Source of the DNA: Arsenicibacter rosenii
GTDB lineage: Bacteria > Bacteroidota > Bacteroidia > Cytophagales > Spirosomataceae
Assembly: GCF_001870735.1 (NCBI RefSeq)
Contig: NZ_MORL01000020.1
Span: 1-64,000 of the forward strand
DNA length: 64,000 nucleotides
Direction of reading: 5' to 3'
In this document: positions 16,905 through 25,902 of the stretch, one piece after another
Numbering within the stretch: the stretch's first letter is position 1
Layout of the letters: each line of letters begins with the position of its first letter
The notes under the pieces: model-generated
Told to the model about the DNA's origin: nothing
What the model saw: only the letters and a program-made list of their open reading frames with translations
The model's database searches: none
Position numbers and translations under genes: made by a program

Positions 16905-19900
16905 TTATTTCTCTTTCAGATTCACCAGCGATGAAGCGCGGCTGGCTGGCCTTGGCGGCAAATCGTCGGATTCGGTAGTAGACGCCCCTTCCGTTACGGT
17001 ATCCACATTCACCGTCGGGACGCCCGGAGCGGGCTTGCGGGCTTTGCCAAACAGGTGGTTAAACGTCCGCGTATACAGGAAGCTGATACCGCCGCCGGTT
17101 GTAATCGTGCTGGCACCGGTGCCCTGCGCCATCATGCTTTGCTGGTTCCGGTTATACATTTTGGCCCGCATCCGCCCATCGGGCGTAATCCAGTATTCCA
17201 GCGTCCATTCGCCCAGCAGACTCGCCGTGTTGGTCTGCACCTGGCCGTATTGGTTCTGACCGTAGGTAAAACCGCCATCGCGGCTGATCCGGAAACGATC
17301 GTTCAGGAAACGGTATGAGAACCGGAGCTGGAGGTTGTTAATCAGGTTATCGTTTTGGGCGTTGCTGGTAAAGCCGCCGAAGGATACGCCAATGTCCAGA
17401 TTCTCGTTCAGATTCGACGCCAGCCGGCTGATCTGGTTCGAGAGGAGTTCACTCACACTGTTGAATAGCCCGGCCGTGTTGTTCTGGCTGTCGAAAAAGC
17501 CGGAGCCTTCGGGCATCAGCTGGTTAAACAGGAGCAAACTGCTCACCTGCCGCGTCAGTTCCTGCTCGTTGCTTTGCAGCTTGGTTTCGAAAGCCGTTAC
17601 CGCCTGCCGCGACTCTGCCGACGCCGGATACTCCTTCACATCAATGTCGTAGGTAATACCGGGCTGCAACAGATCCCCGTTCAGTTTAATCAGCAGATCG
17701 ACCGGATACCGGCGGGTGTTCTCCGCCGAGCGGGTATCGCCGCTGGTCGACGGACTCGTAATGCTGTTCAGCACGGGTGCCAGCGACGTGTACTGGGTAT
17801 AAACCGCTGTCACATCCAGCATGGCCTTGTATGGATCACCGGTCCAGGTAATGCGGCTGTTCGGCCGGATCTGAAACCGTTTGTTAATGACGTTTTCAAA
17901 GGTAAAGGTGTAATCCCCCCGGTCGATGGAATACGCCCCTGTCATCGAGAAATCGCCTTTGGTGTCAATCTGCATGGCAACCACGCCGTTGCCGTATGAT
18001 TTGATAATATCGCCGGTCTGCCGGTCCAGCTGGATTTCGCAATACGCATCCGGCGTAATGTTGAAGGTAAAGTCCATCAGGATGCCTGACAGATCAACCG
18101 TCGATGTGGTCGAAGGCGTTGGTTTCGTTGTGCTGGCGACAGGGGGCGCAATGCCTTGCCGGTTCTGGGCACGGTTTACAAACCGGATCACATCCTGCGA
18201 GGCCACGCTGGTGGCTCCGTCGAACGGAATGTAAATTTTTGTACCCTTATTGCTGGTCACATTCGCCCGGATGGTCAGGTTATCGATTGGGCCGAAGAGT
18301 TCGGCTTTACCCGTCGCGTAGGCCACCCCGTAGAACATGTCATTGTCTTTGGCCGTCGTATTGAGAATCCGGAAGTTTTTCAGATCAGCGTCGAAACGCA
18401 CCTGAAAATAGCGGAAACTGTCATGATAGACCCCACCCCGTACTACAGCGGTATTGCCCTGCGGATCGCGGACCAGAATGCGGCGGGCAATGATCTCGTC
18501 AGGGCCAAAGTATATTTTATCGTCAAAACTCAGATCAGCCTTCAGGTAATCGAGGGTTAGTTTACCCCCCTGTACGTCAACCGTGCCCTTCAGGATCGGA
18601 TCTTTCGGCGTTCCGGTAATGTCAATGGTGCCGTTGGCCACCCCGCCGAAATTCGAGGCGATGTCTTTGGCAAACGGCTCAAAGATGCGCAGATCGGCCC
18701 TGTTCAGTTTTGCTTTGAGGCTAAAGGCATCCGTTCTCTGATCGGGTGCATACTTGCCGGTCAGTGTCATCAGGTCTGCACCGTCGCGGTTGACACGGGC
18801 ATCGATGTTCAGGCGCTCGGATGCAGGATCCCAGGTTACATCGCTCGTTACGTCGCCGATCCGGAAGTCATCATAACTAAGGTCAATGATTTTGCCGTTG
18901 CTTTCGACAATGGCGGTCTCGTACAGGTTCCGGATGGTGGCCATACCGTTCAGCGTTCCCTGAATACGGGTATTGAGCACCGGATCAAGCGTTTCCAGAG
19001 AAAAGTTATTGGCCCGCACCTGCAGCATCTGCGATGAGTCGCGGGAGATTTTACCCACTGCCGAAATCAGCTGGTTCCCGTTCAGGGCCGACACATTCCG
19101 GAACGTAATTTCATCGCCCACTTTCCGGATCAGGCTTTGCGGATTCAGGCTCCAGTCGCTTTCGAGCAGGTGAAACTGTGCCCGCTGGAAGGTCATATCG
19201 ATAGCGTCGCCTTTAAACCGCATTTCGCCGTGCAGGTCGGCGCGGTTGGTGCTGTTCTGTTGCTGGATATTGCCGCGGAAGTCAATATGGTCGACATCCC
19301 AGGTGGCGTCGATAACCAGTTTTTCAGTCGGAGCCATAGCACTGAACTGCTGCTGCTTCGACGAAAACTCCACCGATGCCAGCACGTCCTGGCCGGTCGT
19401 AAATTTTGAGGTGGTCAGTTCGGCCTCGCTTTCGCCCAGGTATACCGAGCCTACCCGTACGGAGTCGGTGTGTACATTAGCCGTAAACAGGGTTGTATTG
19501 TCGACCGACAGCTGTCCTTCGATGCGGGTGCCGTTGGCTACCTGTACCGAAGGGTCCAGGAAGGTAACGAGTGGCCGCACCTGCTTGGCCAGAAACCAGT
19601 AATCGATCTGATAAGGCGATACCGGCTTTTTGTTTATCAGCTGCTGTTTTCGGGCATAGTATGTCTGCCGGGTAGCCACATCCCCCATGAAATAGAGTTC
19701 GTATTCATGCCAGAGCCGAGCCAGATCGTCGACAGTCTGATTAGGCAGGAAATTGCCTTTTACCTGCGCAATCAGGAAATCAGAATTTACGAGCAGATGC
19801 CGTCCCGACGGCCGGATCACCGACACGACCGATAGCGTATCAACCGGCAGATTCCGGCGGTTCAGGCTGAGCAGACCGTTTTTGAAGAACGCCTGGCCTT

Positions 19901-21638
19901 CAAATTCGTCGAGGGTATTGCCCTGCATCTGTACGTCCAGCTCCGTCTTTACCACCAGCGAATCCGGCATCAGTCCCAGTGCCCGCAGGTCGGCATGCAG
20001 CACCGCGCCCCGCAGGTCATAGCGGTTTGTTTTCTGATTGGTTGCCGAACCGCTCAGGTCGCATTCGCCGTCCAGGTAAAATTGCAGATTCGGGTCGCGC
20101 AGGCCGACGTGGCCGTTGAAGAATGCCTTTTGCAGGTTGCCCCGCACCACCAGATTCCGGTAGTCGTAACCTTGTACGCCAACCTGCTCAAATACCCCGT
20201 CGACATCCACATTGGCTTTATCGACCGACAGGCCGCGTCCCGAAATCCGGCCGTGGCCGTTGATGGTCTGGAACAGTTCCGGCCGGTCGATCAGCGCTCC
20301 CAGTGCCAGGTTTTCGGCTTTCAGGTCGGCCGAATAACTAGTTTGCTGCACCGGCTTTTTCACCGTTTCATCCGCCAGTTTCAGATCCAGTTTGCCGAAT
20401 ACATTCCCCAGCGCCGTGCGGAAATTGCCCGACGTGTGGAAATTGTCAAACAAGCCGGTAAACCGCGCATCGAAGTCGACGGTGCCGAGTTTCTGAACCG
20501 TATGATTAAAGCCTTCTTCGGGGTAGTATTGGCGGATATCGGCCATGTTTACCTGCGACGGATGAAACCAGAAATCGACCTTCAGCCCTTCTGTTTCGGG
20601 CAGGCCCTTGAAGCCCAGTTCGCCCCGCAGGCGGCTGCGGAAGCCGGGACCGAAGCGCAGGTCTGTCCGGCTGATGCGGAAATCCTTGACGGTTCCGTTG
20701 AACCAGCCTGAAAGCAGCCATGTTTCCCGCAACTCACGGATATAGTCGGAGAAAAAGCCCAGATCCGCCGACGACACGCGGCAGTTTTCCAGGTTGCCCT
20801 GCATCAGTACACGGTCGTTGTATTCGCCGAAATCACGCGGATGGTCGTAGAGGAAAACAATGTGATCGCGCACCAGCGAGTTGCCGATCCGTGCGGTCAG
20901 CTCAGCCATTTCCATTTTTTTGGCGCAATACAGAAACTTTGTATCCATCCGGTGCACGGTCAGCTTCGAGTCACGGTCGACCGTCCGGAGTTTGGTTACG
21001 TCAAGCGCAATCGTATCGCCGAGCGCCAGAAAGTTGCGGACATTGCCGTTTAGCTTTTCCAGCGTAAAGTGATTATAATCAAAGCTTTTCGGATCGTTCA
21101 TCAGCTTTTCGCGCGGGTCGTCGTAGGTAAATTTCCCGTCGATGACCGTTGCCTTGCCGATGGTAAACGGTACGTTGTTGTCCGGCCTGTTTGGTTTATC
21201 AGGATCAGCCGCGAGCAGGTTTTCGATATTGGCAATAAACTCGTCGATATTGAGATCGCCCGTTTTCGGATTTTTAATCAGCCGGACGTCCGGCTGATAG
21301 AGCAGCACTTCATCAATGTGGATATTGTGCGCCGAGCTGTCGATCAGATTCTGCAGATTGTAATCGACCTCCAGCCGGTTAACGGTGATCATCGGCCGGC
21401 GTTTGAGGTCCAGCACGCTTACCCCTTCCATCACCAGCGAATCAAACCAGCGGATATACACGTGTTTGAAATGAATCGGATGATCCAGTTTCTCAGACAC
21501 ATAATCGGCCAGCCGGTTTACCACTACCGTCTGCACCGCCGGAATCTGCAGGCTCACCGCCACCGTCACCAACAGCAATACAACTGACAATGTCAGGTAG
21601 AGCAGCGATTTCAGGAAAACGGAAAAAAACGAGCGCAT
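16905..21638 (-). CDS. tamB: TamB-family translocation and assembly module protein
   Basis: A 1577-residue protein with an N-terminal membrane anchor (about 8-30) and a very long beta-rich periplasmic region. The C-terminal DUF490/TamB domain is clear: LTRQVSSLLLFNQLMPEG near 1385, followed by FNSVSELLSNQISRLASNLNENLDIGV and strands ending in aromatic residues typical of the Bacteroidota form. TamB-like proteins span the envelope and are linked to outer-membrane protein assembly and to phospholipid transport between membranes (AsmA-like group). The usual end of the C-terminal domain is followed by ~100 low-complexity residues rich in T, S and P. It is divergent from tsaD, a pairing common in this phylum. 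The length is normal for Bacteroidota members. Confidence 0.85.
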   Translation of the reverse strand: MRSFFSVFLKSLLYLTLSVVLLLVTVAVSLQIPAVQTVVVNRLADYVSEKLDHPIHFKHVYIRWFDSLVMEGVSVLDLKRRPMITVNRLEVDYNLQNLIDSSAHNIHIDEVLLYQPDVRLIKNPKTGDLNIDEFIANIENLLAADPDKPNRPDNNVPFTIGKATVIDGKFTYDDPREKLMNDPKSFDYNHFTLEKLNGNVRNFLALGDTIALDVTKLRTVDRDSKLTVHRMDTKFLYCAKKMEMAELTARIGNSLVRDHIVFLYDHPRDFGEYNDRVLMQGNLENCRVSSADLGFFSDYIRELRETWLLSGWFNGTVKDFRISRTDLRFGPGFRSRLRGELGFKGLPETEGLKVDFWFHPSQVNMADIRQYYPEEGFNHTVQKLGTVDFDARFTGLFDNFHTSGNFRTALGNVFGKLDLKLADETVKKPVQQTSYSADLKAENLALGALIDRPELFQTINGHGRISGRGLSVDKANVDVDGVFEQVGVQGYDYRNLVVRGNLQKAFFNGHVGLRDPNLQFYLDGECDLSGSATNQKTNRYDLRGAVLHADLRALGLMPDSLVVKTELDVQMQGNTLDEFEGQAFFKNGLLSLNRRNLPVDTLSVVSVIRPSGRHLLVNSDFLIAQVKGNFLPNQTVDDLARLWHEYELYFMGDVATRQTYYARKQQLINKKPVSPYQIDYWFLAKQVRPLVTFLDPSVQVANGTRIEGQLSVDNTTLFTANVHTDSVRVGSVYLGESEAELTTSKFTTGQDVLASVEFSSKQQQFSAMAPTEKLVIDATWDVDHIDFRGNIQQQNSTNRADLHGEMRFKGDAIDMTFQRAQFHLLESDWSLNPQSLIRKVGDEITFRNVSALNGNQLISAVGKISRDSSQMLQVRANNFSLETLDPVLNTRIQGTLNGMATIRNLYETAIVESNGKIIDLSYDDFRIGDVTSDVTWDPASERLNIDARVNRDGADLMTLTGKYAPDQRTDAFSLKAKLNRADLRIFEPFAKDIASNFGGVANGTIDITGTPKDPILKGTVDVQGGKLTLDYLKADLSFDDKIYFGPDEIIARRILVRDPQGNTAVVRGGVYHDSFRYFQVRFDADLKNFRILNTTAKDNDMFYGVAYATGKAELFGPIDNLTIRANVTSNKGTKIYIPFDGATSVASQDVIRFVNRAQNRQGIAPPVASTTKPTPSTTSTVDLSGILMDFTFNITPDAYCEIQLDRQTGDIIKSYGNGVVAMQIDTKGDFSMTGAYSIDRGDYTFTFENVINKRFQIRPNSRITWTGDPYKAMLDVTAVYTQYTSLAPVLNSITSPSTSGDTRSAENTRRYPVDLLIKLNGDLLQPGITYDIDVKEYPASAESRQAVTAFETKLQSNEQELTRQVSSLLLFNQLMPEGSGFFDSQNNTAGLFNSVSELLSNQISRLASNLNENLDIGVSFGGFTSNAQNDNLINNLQLRFSYRFLNDRFRISRDGGFTYGQNQYGQVQTNTASLLGEWTLEYWITPDGRMRAKMYNRNQQSMMAQGTGASTITTGGGISFLYTRTFNHLFGKARKPAPGVPTVNVDTVTEGASTTESDDLPPRPASRASSLVNLKEK

Positions 21639-21777
21639 TTTCGGGTGTTAAACAATGATGTATCTTCTACTCACTTTTAGACAACAAAACCTTCGCAAAA
21701 GTTTAGTCAATCCGGCGGTTGTAGCCGCTATTTATGCTTTCAACCTCCTGCTGCAATAAACATTCCAGGAGAAGCCT

Positions 21778-21785
21778 TAATTTTG
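21778..21785 (+). promoter_or_regulatory. Candidate -7 box of the tsaD promoter
   Basis: TAATTTTG matches the Bacteroidota -7 consensus TAnnTTTG exactly, only 4 bp before the tsaD ATG at 21790. A good -33 TTTG is not evident about 20 bp upstream. If used, the transcript would be leaderless or nearly so. The amino-terminal sequence of TsaD is well conserved, so the start codon itself is secure. Confidence 0.4.
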
Positions 21786-21789
21786 TGTC

Positions 21790-22803
21790 ATGACAATTTT
21801 AGCCATTGAATCTTCTTGTGACGAAACATCGGCTGCCGTTTTAGTAAACGGTAACATCTGCTCGAATGTTGTTGCTGCGCAACTGATTCATGAACAATAC
21901 GGAGGAGTCGTTCCGGAGTTGGCCTCCAGGGCCCACCAACAACATATTGTACCGGTTGTAGAACGGGCCCTTGCTGACGCAAAGGTACCGAAATCTGCGC
22001 TTAACGCCATAGCTTTTACCCGCGGGCCGGGTCTTTTAGGGTCATTATTAGTAGGCACCTCGTTTGCCAAAGCCATGGCGCTCGGGCTGAACATCCCGCT
22101 GATTGAGGTAAACCACATGCAGGCCCATGTGCTGGCTCATTTCATTGATGATCAGAGCGGAAACTGGTCGCCGCCCAAACTCCCGTTTCTGTGCCTGACC
22201 GTCAGCGGCGGGCATACGCAGCTGGTGCTGGTCAAAAGTCCGCTCGACATGGAAATAATCGGTCAGACGCAGGACGATGCCGTAGGCGAGGCGTTCGACA
22301 AATCGGCCAAGCTGCTGAACCTGCCGTATCCGGGCGGGCCGCTGATCGACAAGTATGCACGGCAGGGCAATCCGCTGGCATTTCCGTTCCCGATGGCCGA
22401 AATGCCGGGGCTGGACTTTTCGTTCAGCGGCATCAAAACGGCCATTATGTACTTCCTGCGCGACAACCTGAAAACGAATCCCAATTTCATCGACGAAAAT
22501 CTGGCCGATATCTGCGCCAGTATCCAGCACACGCTGGTTCAGATGCTGCTGGGTAAGCTGAAGCGGGCGGCCCGAGAAACCCGTGTCCGCGACATTGCCA
22601 TTGCCGGCGGGGTGTCGGCCAACAGCGGTCTGCGCACAGCCCTGCAAACGCTCGGCGACGAACAGGGATGGCGGGTGTTTATCCCCCGTTTCGAGTACTG
22701 TACCGACAATGCCGCGATGATTGCCATGGCCGCTAAATTCAAATACGATCAGGGTGATTTTACCAGCCAGGCCGTCAGTCCTATGCCAAGAATGGCGTTT
22801 TAG
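21790..22803 (+). CDS. tsaD: tRNA N6-adenosine threonylcarbamoyltransferase TsaD
   Basis: A 337-residue protein with the full signature of TsaD (Gcp/YgjD): start TILAIESSCDETSAAVL, the EYGG-like QYGGVVPELASR, the metal-binding HMQAH in VNHMQAHVLAH, VSGGHT, and a C-terminal AGGVSANSGLR and CTDNAAMIA. With TsaB, TsaC and TsaE it transfers threonylcarbamoyl to A37 of tRNAs that read ANN codons, a universal and essential modification in the cytoplasm. Length is normal and no key motif is missing. It is divergent from tamB with a 151-bp spacer. A palindromic hairpin follows the stop. Confidence 0.97.
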   Translation: MTILAIESSCDETSAAVLVNGNICSNVVAAQLIHEQYGGVVPELASRAHQQHIVPVVERALADAKVPKSALNAIAFTRGPGLLGSLLVGTSFAKAMALGLNIPLIEVNHMQAHVLAHFIDDQSGNWSPPKLPFLCLTVSGGHTQLVLVKSPLDMEIIGQTQDDAVGEAFDKSAKLLNLPYPGGPLIDKYARQGNPLAFPFPMAEMPGLDFSFSGIKTAIMYFLRDNLKTNPNFIDENLADICASIQHTLVQMLLGKLKRAARETRVRDIAIAGGVSANSGLRTALQTLGDEQGWRVFIPRFEYCTDNAAMIAMAAKFKYDQGDFTSQAVSPMPRMAF

Positions 22804-22846
22804 ATTGACCCCATCCCCGACCCTCCCCCTGACATCAGGGGAAGGG

Positions 22847-22878
22847 GACAGACCCGTTTGCCGGCAAACGGGTCTGTC
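22847..22878. repeat. 32-bp perfect palindrome after tsaD
   Basis: The arms 22847-22862 and 22863-22878 are exact reverse complements with no spacer. It follows a smaller GC-rich hairpin (about 22827-22842, CCCCTG with CAGGGG). On the plus strand T's are sparse downstream, so it may terminate tsaD or be a repetitive extragenic palindrome. Confidence 0.7.
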
Positions 22879-22956
22879 TGTTAACATCACATTTTCGTTA
22901 TTGACCGGACGCCCTTTCACTCTTTCGCTTTCTCACTCTTTCGCTCTTTAAAACAC

Positions 22957-23787
22957 ATGCCTACTATCCAGGACATTCGTATTTATCCCGTAAAATCGCT
23001 CGGGGGCGTTTCGGTTACCGAGGCCGTTGTTGAGGAAAAAGGATTCCGCTACGACCGGCGGTATATGCTGGTCTCGCCAAACGGGATTTTCATCACTCAA
23101 CGGTCGTGTCATCAGATGGCACTGGTAGATGTGGCGCTGACCGGCAACAGCATCAAGGTCTGGCACCGTCATGCGCCCGACAATGTGTTTAACCTCCCGC
23201 CCGAACCCGCCGAAACCCCGTCGTCGGCCAGCATCAACGTCACCATCTGGGACAGCCACGATGTGCCGGCTACGATCCTGAGCCGCGAGGCCGACGAGTG
23301 GTTCAGCCAGCTGCTGGGGCAGCCCTGCCATCTGGTCTTTATGCCCGAAACAACACGCCGGCTCATTGATGCGAAATATGCCCGAAACGAAGAAGCGGTC
23401 AGTTTTGCCGACGGGTACCCGTATCTGATCATCGGCCAAAGCTCGCTTGATGATCTGAACAGCCGCCTGGCTGACCCTGTCACGATGACCCGCTTCCGGC
23501 CCAACATCATCGTAAGCGGAACACCCGCCTACGACGAAGATACCTGGAAACGTTTTCAGCTGGGCAAGGTTCCGTTCTACGGCCCGAAACCCTGCGCGCG
23601 CTGTGTGCTGACAACCATTGACCCCAACACCGGCGAAACCGGCAGGGAACCGCTCCGGACGCTGACCCAATACCGCAAGTGGACCAACAAGATTCTGTTC
23701 GGTCAGAACGCCATTGCCACCCAAACCGGTGTCCTCCGCGTCGGCGATGAATTGACGATACACGAAAAAGGCGAGGCGTTGGTATAA
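22957..23787 (+). CDS. MOSC-domain protein (YcbX-like)
   Basis: A 276-residue protein with an N-terminal MOSC_N beta-barrel (start PTIQDIRIYPVKSLGGV, conserved PVKS) and a C-terminal MOSC domain holding the conserved cysteine in KPCARCVLTTID (about 225-236). MOSC proteins bind the molybdenum cofactor; YcbX and mARC relatives reduce N-hydroxylated compounds. No ferredoxin domain is fused, so an external reductase partner is needed. It may be monocistronic: repetitive hairpins lie on both sides. A CT-rich repeat stretch (about 22917-22949) directly precedes the start. Confidence 0.85.
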   Translation: MPTIQDIRIYPVKSLGGVSVTEAVVEEKGFRYDRRYMLVSPNGIFITQRSCHQMALVDVALTGNSIKVWHRHAPDNVFNLPPEPAETPSSASINVTIWDSHDVPATILSREADEWFSQLLGQPCHLVFMPETTRRLIDAKYARNEEAVSFADGYPYLIIGQSSLDDLNSRLADPVTMTRFRPNIIVSGTPAYDEDTWKRFQLGKVPFYGPKPCARCVLTTIDPNTGETGREPLRTLTQYRKWTNKILFGQNAIATQTGVLRVGDELTIHEKGEALV

Positions 23788-23911
23788 GATCTTTAAACGT
23801 TTGACCCCTATGGGGTCTTGTTTGCGGGCTTTGCAGACAGCAGACGGCTGTGCCTGACACTAACATTATAGACGCTACAGGAATCAAATACCTGTTCATA
23901 ATACTAATTTT

Positions 23912-24000
23912 ACAGACTCCGTAGGAGTCAAACGTCTATAACAGACTCCGTAGGAGTCAAACGTCTATAAACAGACTCCGTAGGAGTCAAACGTCTATAA
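23912..24000. repeat. Three tandem ~30-bp hairpin repeats plus degenerate copies
   Basis: Units at 23912-23940, 23941-23970 and 23971-24000 are essentially identical. Each holds an internal palindrome GACTCC-GTA-GGAGTC followed by AAACGTCTATA. A degenerate inverted copy lies at about 23795-23826 (AAACGTTTGACCCCTATGGGGTC) and another partial one at about 23867-23895. There are no spacers, so this is not a CRISPR array. The array ends 2 bp before the next gene's TTG codon. It probably belongs to a REP-like family of extragenic palindromes. Confidence 0.85.
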
Positions 24001-24002
24001 CA

Positions 24003-24848
24003 TTGCTGAACACCCTGCTCAAAAACGCGTATTACCTGAGTCTGCCCGTCGTATTCGGGGCAGTGCTTTCGCATAAGGCAGCGGCCCGGCTATCGGGTGT
24101 TGACTCGCTGCACTGGGCGACACCGATTATACTGGCCCTGGCCGTTTGGGTAATTTATACGGTCGACCGGTTGCTGGATGTCCGTAAGCCCGGCTTCCCG
24201 CCCACGCCCCGTCACTTGTTTCACCGGAACCATGCGCTGGTCCTCTGGCAGGCGGTCGGCGTGGCCGCCTTACTGGCCCTTATCCTGACCTTCTGGTTGC
24301 CTGTGGCGGTCTTAAAATTCGGCGCTGTGCTTTTTCTGATCTGCGGCCTGTATATGGGGCTGGTGTTTAAACTACCGGCCCACCATCCCGCTTTATTACT
24401 AAAAGAACCCCTTGTTGCTCTGCTCTATTCGGCGGGGGTCTGGGGTAGCGTCTGGACGCAGCGGCCGGCCATTGGCTGGGTCGACATGACCGAGGCAGCC
24501 ATGTTTGCCGCCATCGCGTTTCAGAACCTGCTGCTGTTTTCCATTATGGAAATACAGGAGAAGCCACGCCAAACGTCCTTTTCTATAGCAACGGCCCTCG
24601 GGCCATCGTTCAGCGATATGATTTTGCGCTGGCTGACGTTTATTGTCGGTATTGCGGCCATGATCATTTGCTTTACCAACAATGATCCCGGCGGCGGTCC
24701 GCGGTTTGCCCAGCGGCTGGCCATTATGCTGGCTATTATGAGTACCGTGTTATACGTTATTCAGCGGTATCCGGCGTATTATCTGCGCCACGAACGGTAT
24801 CGCTGGCTGGGCGACGCTGTGTTCTGGCTGCCTGCCCTGGTCCTTTAA
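24003..24848 (+). CDS. UbiA-superfamily-like membrane protein
   Basis: A 281-residue polytopic protein with about seven to eight transmembrane helices. A first motif VIYTVDRLLDVRKPG (about 50-64) resembles the UbiA Asp-rich loop, and FSIMEIQEKPRQTSFSIATALG (about 180-201) aligns with the second motif but with Glu instead of Asp. It is therefore a divergent member and may not be a prenyltransferase. The frame has no ATG near its beginning; the first plausible start is TTG at 24003, directly after the hairpin array, so the array would form the 5' leader. The next gene follows within 14 bp, suggesting an operon with the dehydrogenase. Confidence 0.6.
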   Translation: MLNTLLKNAYYLSLPVVFGAVLSHKAAARLSGVDSLHWATPIILALAVWVIYTVDRLLDVRKPGFPPTPRHLFHRNHALVLWQAVGVAALLALILTFWLPVAVLKFGAVLFLICGLYMGLVFKLPAHHPALLLKEPLVALLYSAGVWGSVWTQRPAIGWVDMTEAAMFAAIAFQNLLLFSIMEIQEKPRQTSFSIATALGPSFSDMILRWLTFIVGIAAMIICFTNNDPGGGPRFAQRLAIMLAIMSTVLYVIQRYPAYYLRHERYRWLGDAVFWLPALVL

Positions 24849-24861
24849 TTTGCCCATAACC

Positions 24862-25800
24862 ATGCACATTTACATCACTTTCCGACTGCCCGACGCCGCC
24901 CGCGCGCTGGTAGCGGACGCCCTGAGCCCCGACGATGTCTGCATCTGGGGACAGGATCTGCCCGAAACGGAGCGAAAAGCGGCTTTTTTGCAAGCCGACG
25001 TGGCATTTGGCAAACCACCCGCCGACTGGCTCACCGAAAGTCAGCAGCTGCGCTGGGTGCAGCTGTATTCAACCGGCTTCGACGATTATCTGCCGCTGTA
25101 CCGGAGCGGGCAGCGTCCGGACGTAATCATCACCAACCTGAAAGGCTTTTTTGCCCAGCCGGTTGCCGAGTCAGCCATTGCCGGCCTGATGGCGTTGTAT
25201 CGCCGGATCGACGAACTGGCGCGGCTTCAGACGCAGAAAAAGTGGGTCGGCGGGGCGATGCGCCCAACGATGCATCTGCTGCACCGCAAACACGTGCTGG
25301 TGCTCGGTGCAGGCGCTATCGGCCAGGCCATTCAGCAGATTCTGAACGGTTTCGACTGCACGGTTACGTTTGTGCGGAACAGCCAGCCCCCAACCATGGC
25401 CGACCTCGACGCGCTCCTGCCTTACACCGACGTTGTGATCAGTGTATTACCGGAAACAACAGAAACGGCCAACGTTTTCAACGAAGCACGCTTTGCCCTC
25501 CTGAAACCGTCGGCGGTGATTGTCAACGCCGGACGCGGGTCGCTGATTGACGAAGACGCCCTGCTCATCGCCTTGCAAAGCGGTCAGCTGGCCGGAGCCG
25601 TTCTGGACGTTACCCGTACCGAACCATTGCCGGCCGACAGCCCGCTGTGGCACTGTCCGAATGTACTCCTGACCCAGCACACCGGCGGCGGTTACGACGA
25701 AGAAGATATGGACAAACTAAGGGTATTCCTCAGAAATTTTGTCAAGTATAAAAAAGGACTGCCGTTAGACAATATTGTTGACTTTGACCGAGGGTATTGA
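24862..25800 (+). CDS. D-isomer-specific 2-hydroxyacid dehydrogenase
   Basis: A 312-residue protein when started at the ATG at 24862 (MHIYITFRLP); an upstream TTG at 24850 is less likely. The NAD-binding Rossmann motif is VLGAGAIGQAI (about 145-155). The catalytic triad of the family is present: Arg in NAGRGSLID, Glu in TEPLPADSPLW, His in TQHTGGG. Such enzymes reduce 2-keto acids to D-2-hydroxy acids with NAD(P)H. The dimer/lid region is short, as in GhrA-like glyoxylate/hydroxypyruvate reductases. The substrate cannot be named. It is 13 bp downstream of the UbiA-like gene. Confidence 0.85.
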   Translation: MHIYITFRLPDAARALVADALSPDDVCIWGQDLPETERKAAFLQADVAFGKPPADWLTESQQLRWVQLYSTGFDDYLPLYRSGQRPDVIITNLKGFFAQPVAESAIAGLMALYRRIDELARLQTQKKWVGGAMRPTMHLLHRKHVLVLGAGAIGQAIQQILNGFDCTVTFVRNSQPPTMADLDALLPYTDVVISVLPETTETANVFNEARFALLKPSAVIVNAGRGSLIDEDALLIALQSGQLAGAVLDVTRTEPLPADSPLWHCPNVLLTQHTGGGYDEEDMDKLRVFLRNFVKYKKGLPLDNIVDFDRGY

Positions 25801-25822
25801 TTGACCAAATTCTCATCTTATA

Positions 25823-25869
25823 CACGCCGCCTGTCCTGACCCGGAAAAGGCTTAAGGACGGGCGGCGTG
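25823..25869. repeat. Strong hairpin between dehydrogenase and epimerase genes
   Basis: The arms 25823-25837 and 25855-25869 pair over 15 bp with one G-T wobble around a 17-nt loop. It overlaps a possible GTG start (25867) of the next frame, which favours the ATG at 25903 as the real start. It probably terminates the upstream unit, though no T run follows. Confidence 0.65.
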
Positions 25870-25902
25870 AGGAAAAACATAATCCGATTAACACTAAACC
25901 CA

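Noticed and set aside
22048-22920. Minus-strand frame (290 codons) opposite tsaD
   Set aside because: tsaD is unmistakable on the plus strand; the antisense peptide has no motif.
23912-24000. Possible CRISPR array (three ~30-bp repeats)
   Set aside because: The units are directly adjacent with no unique spacers, and each has a strong internal palindrome; no cas genes are nearby.
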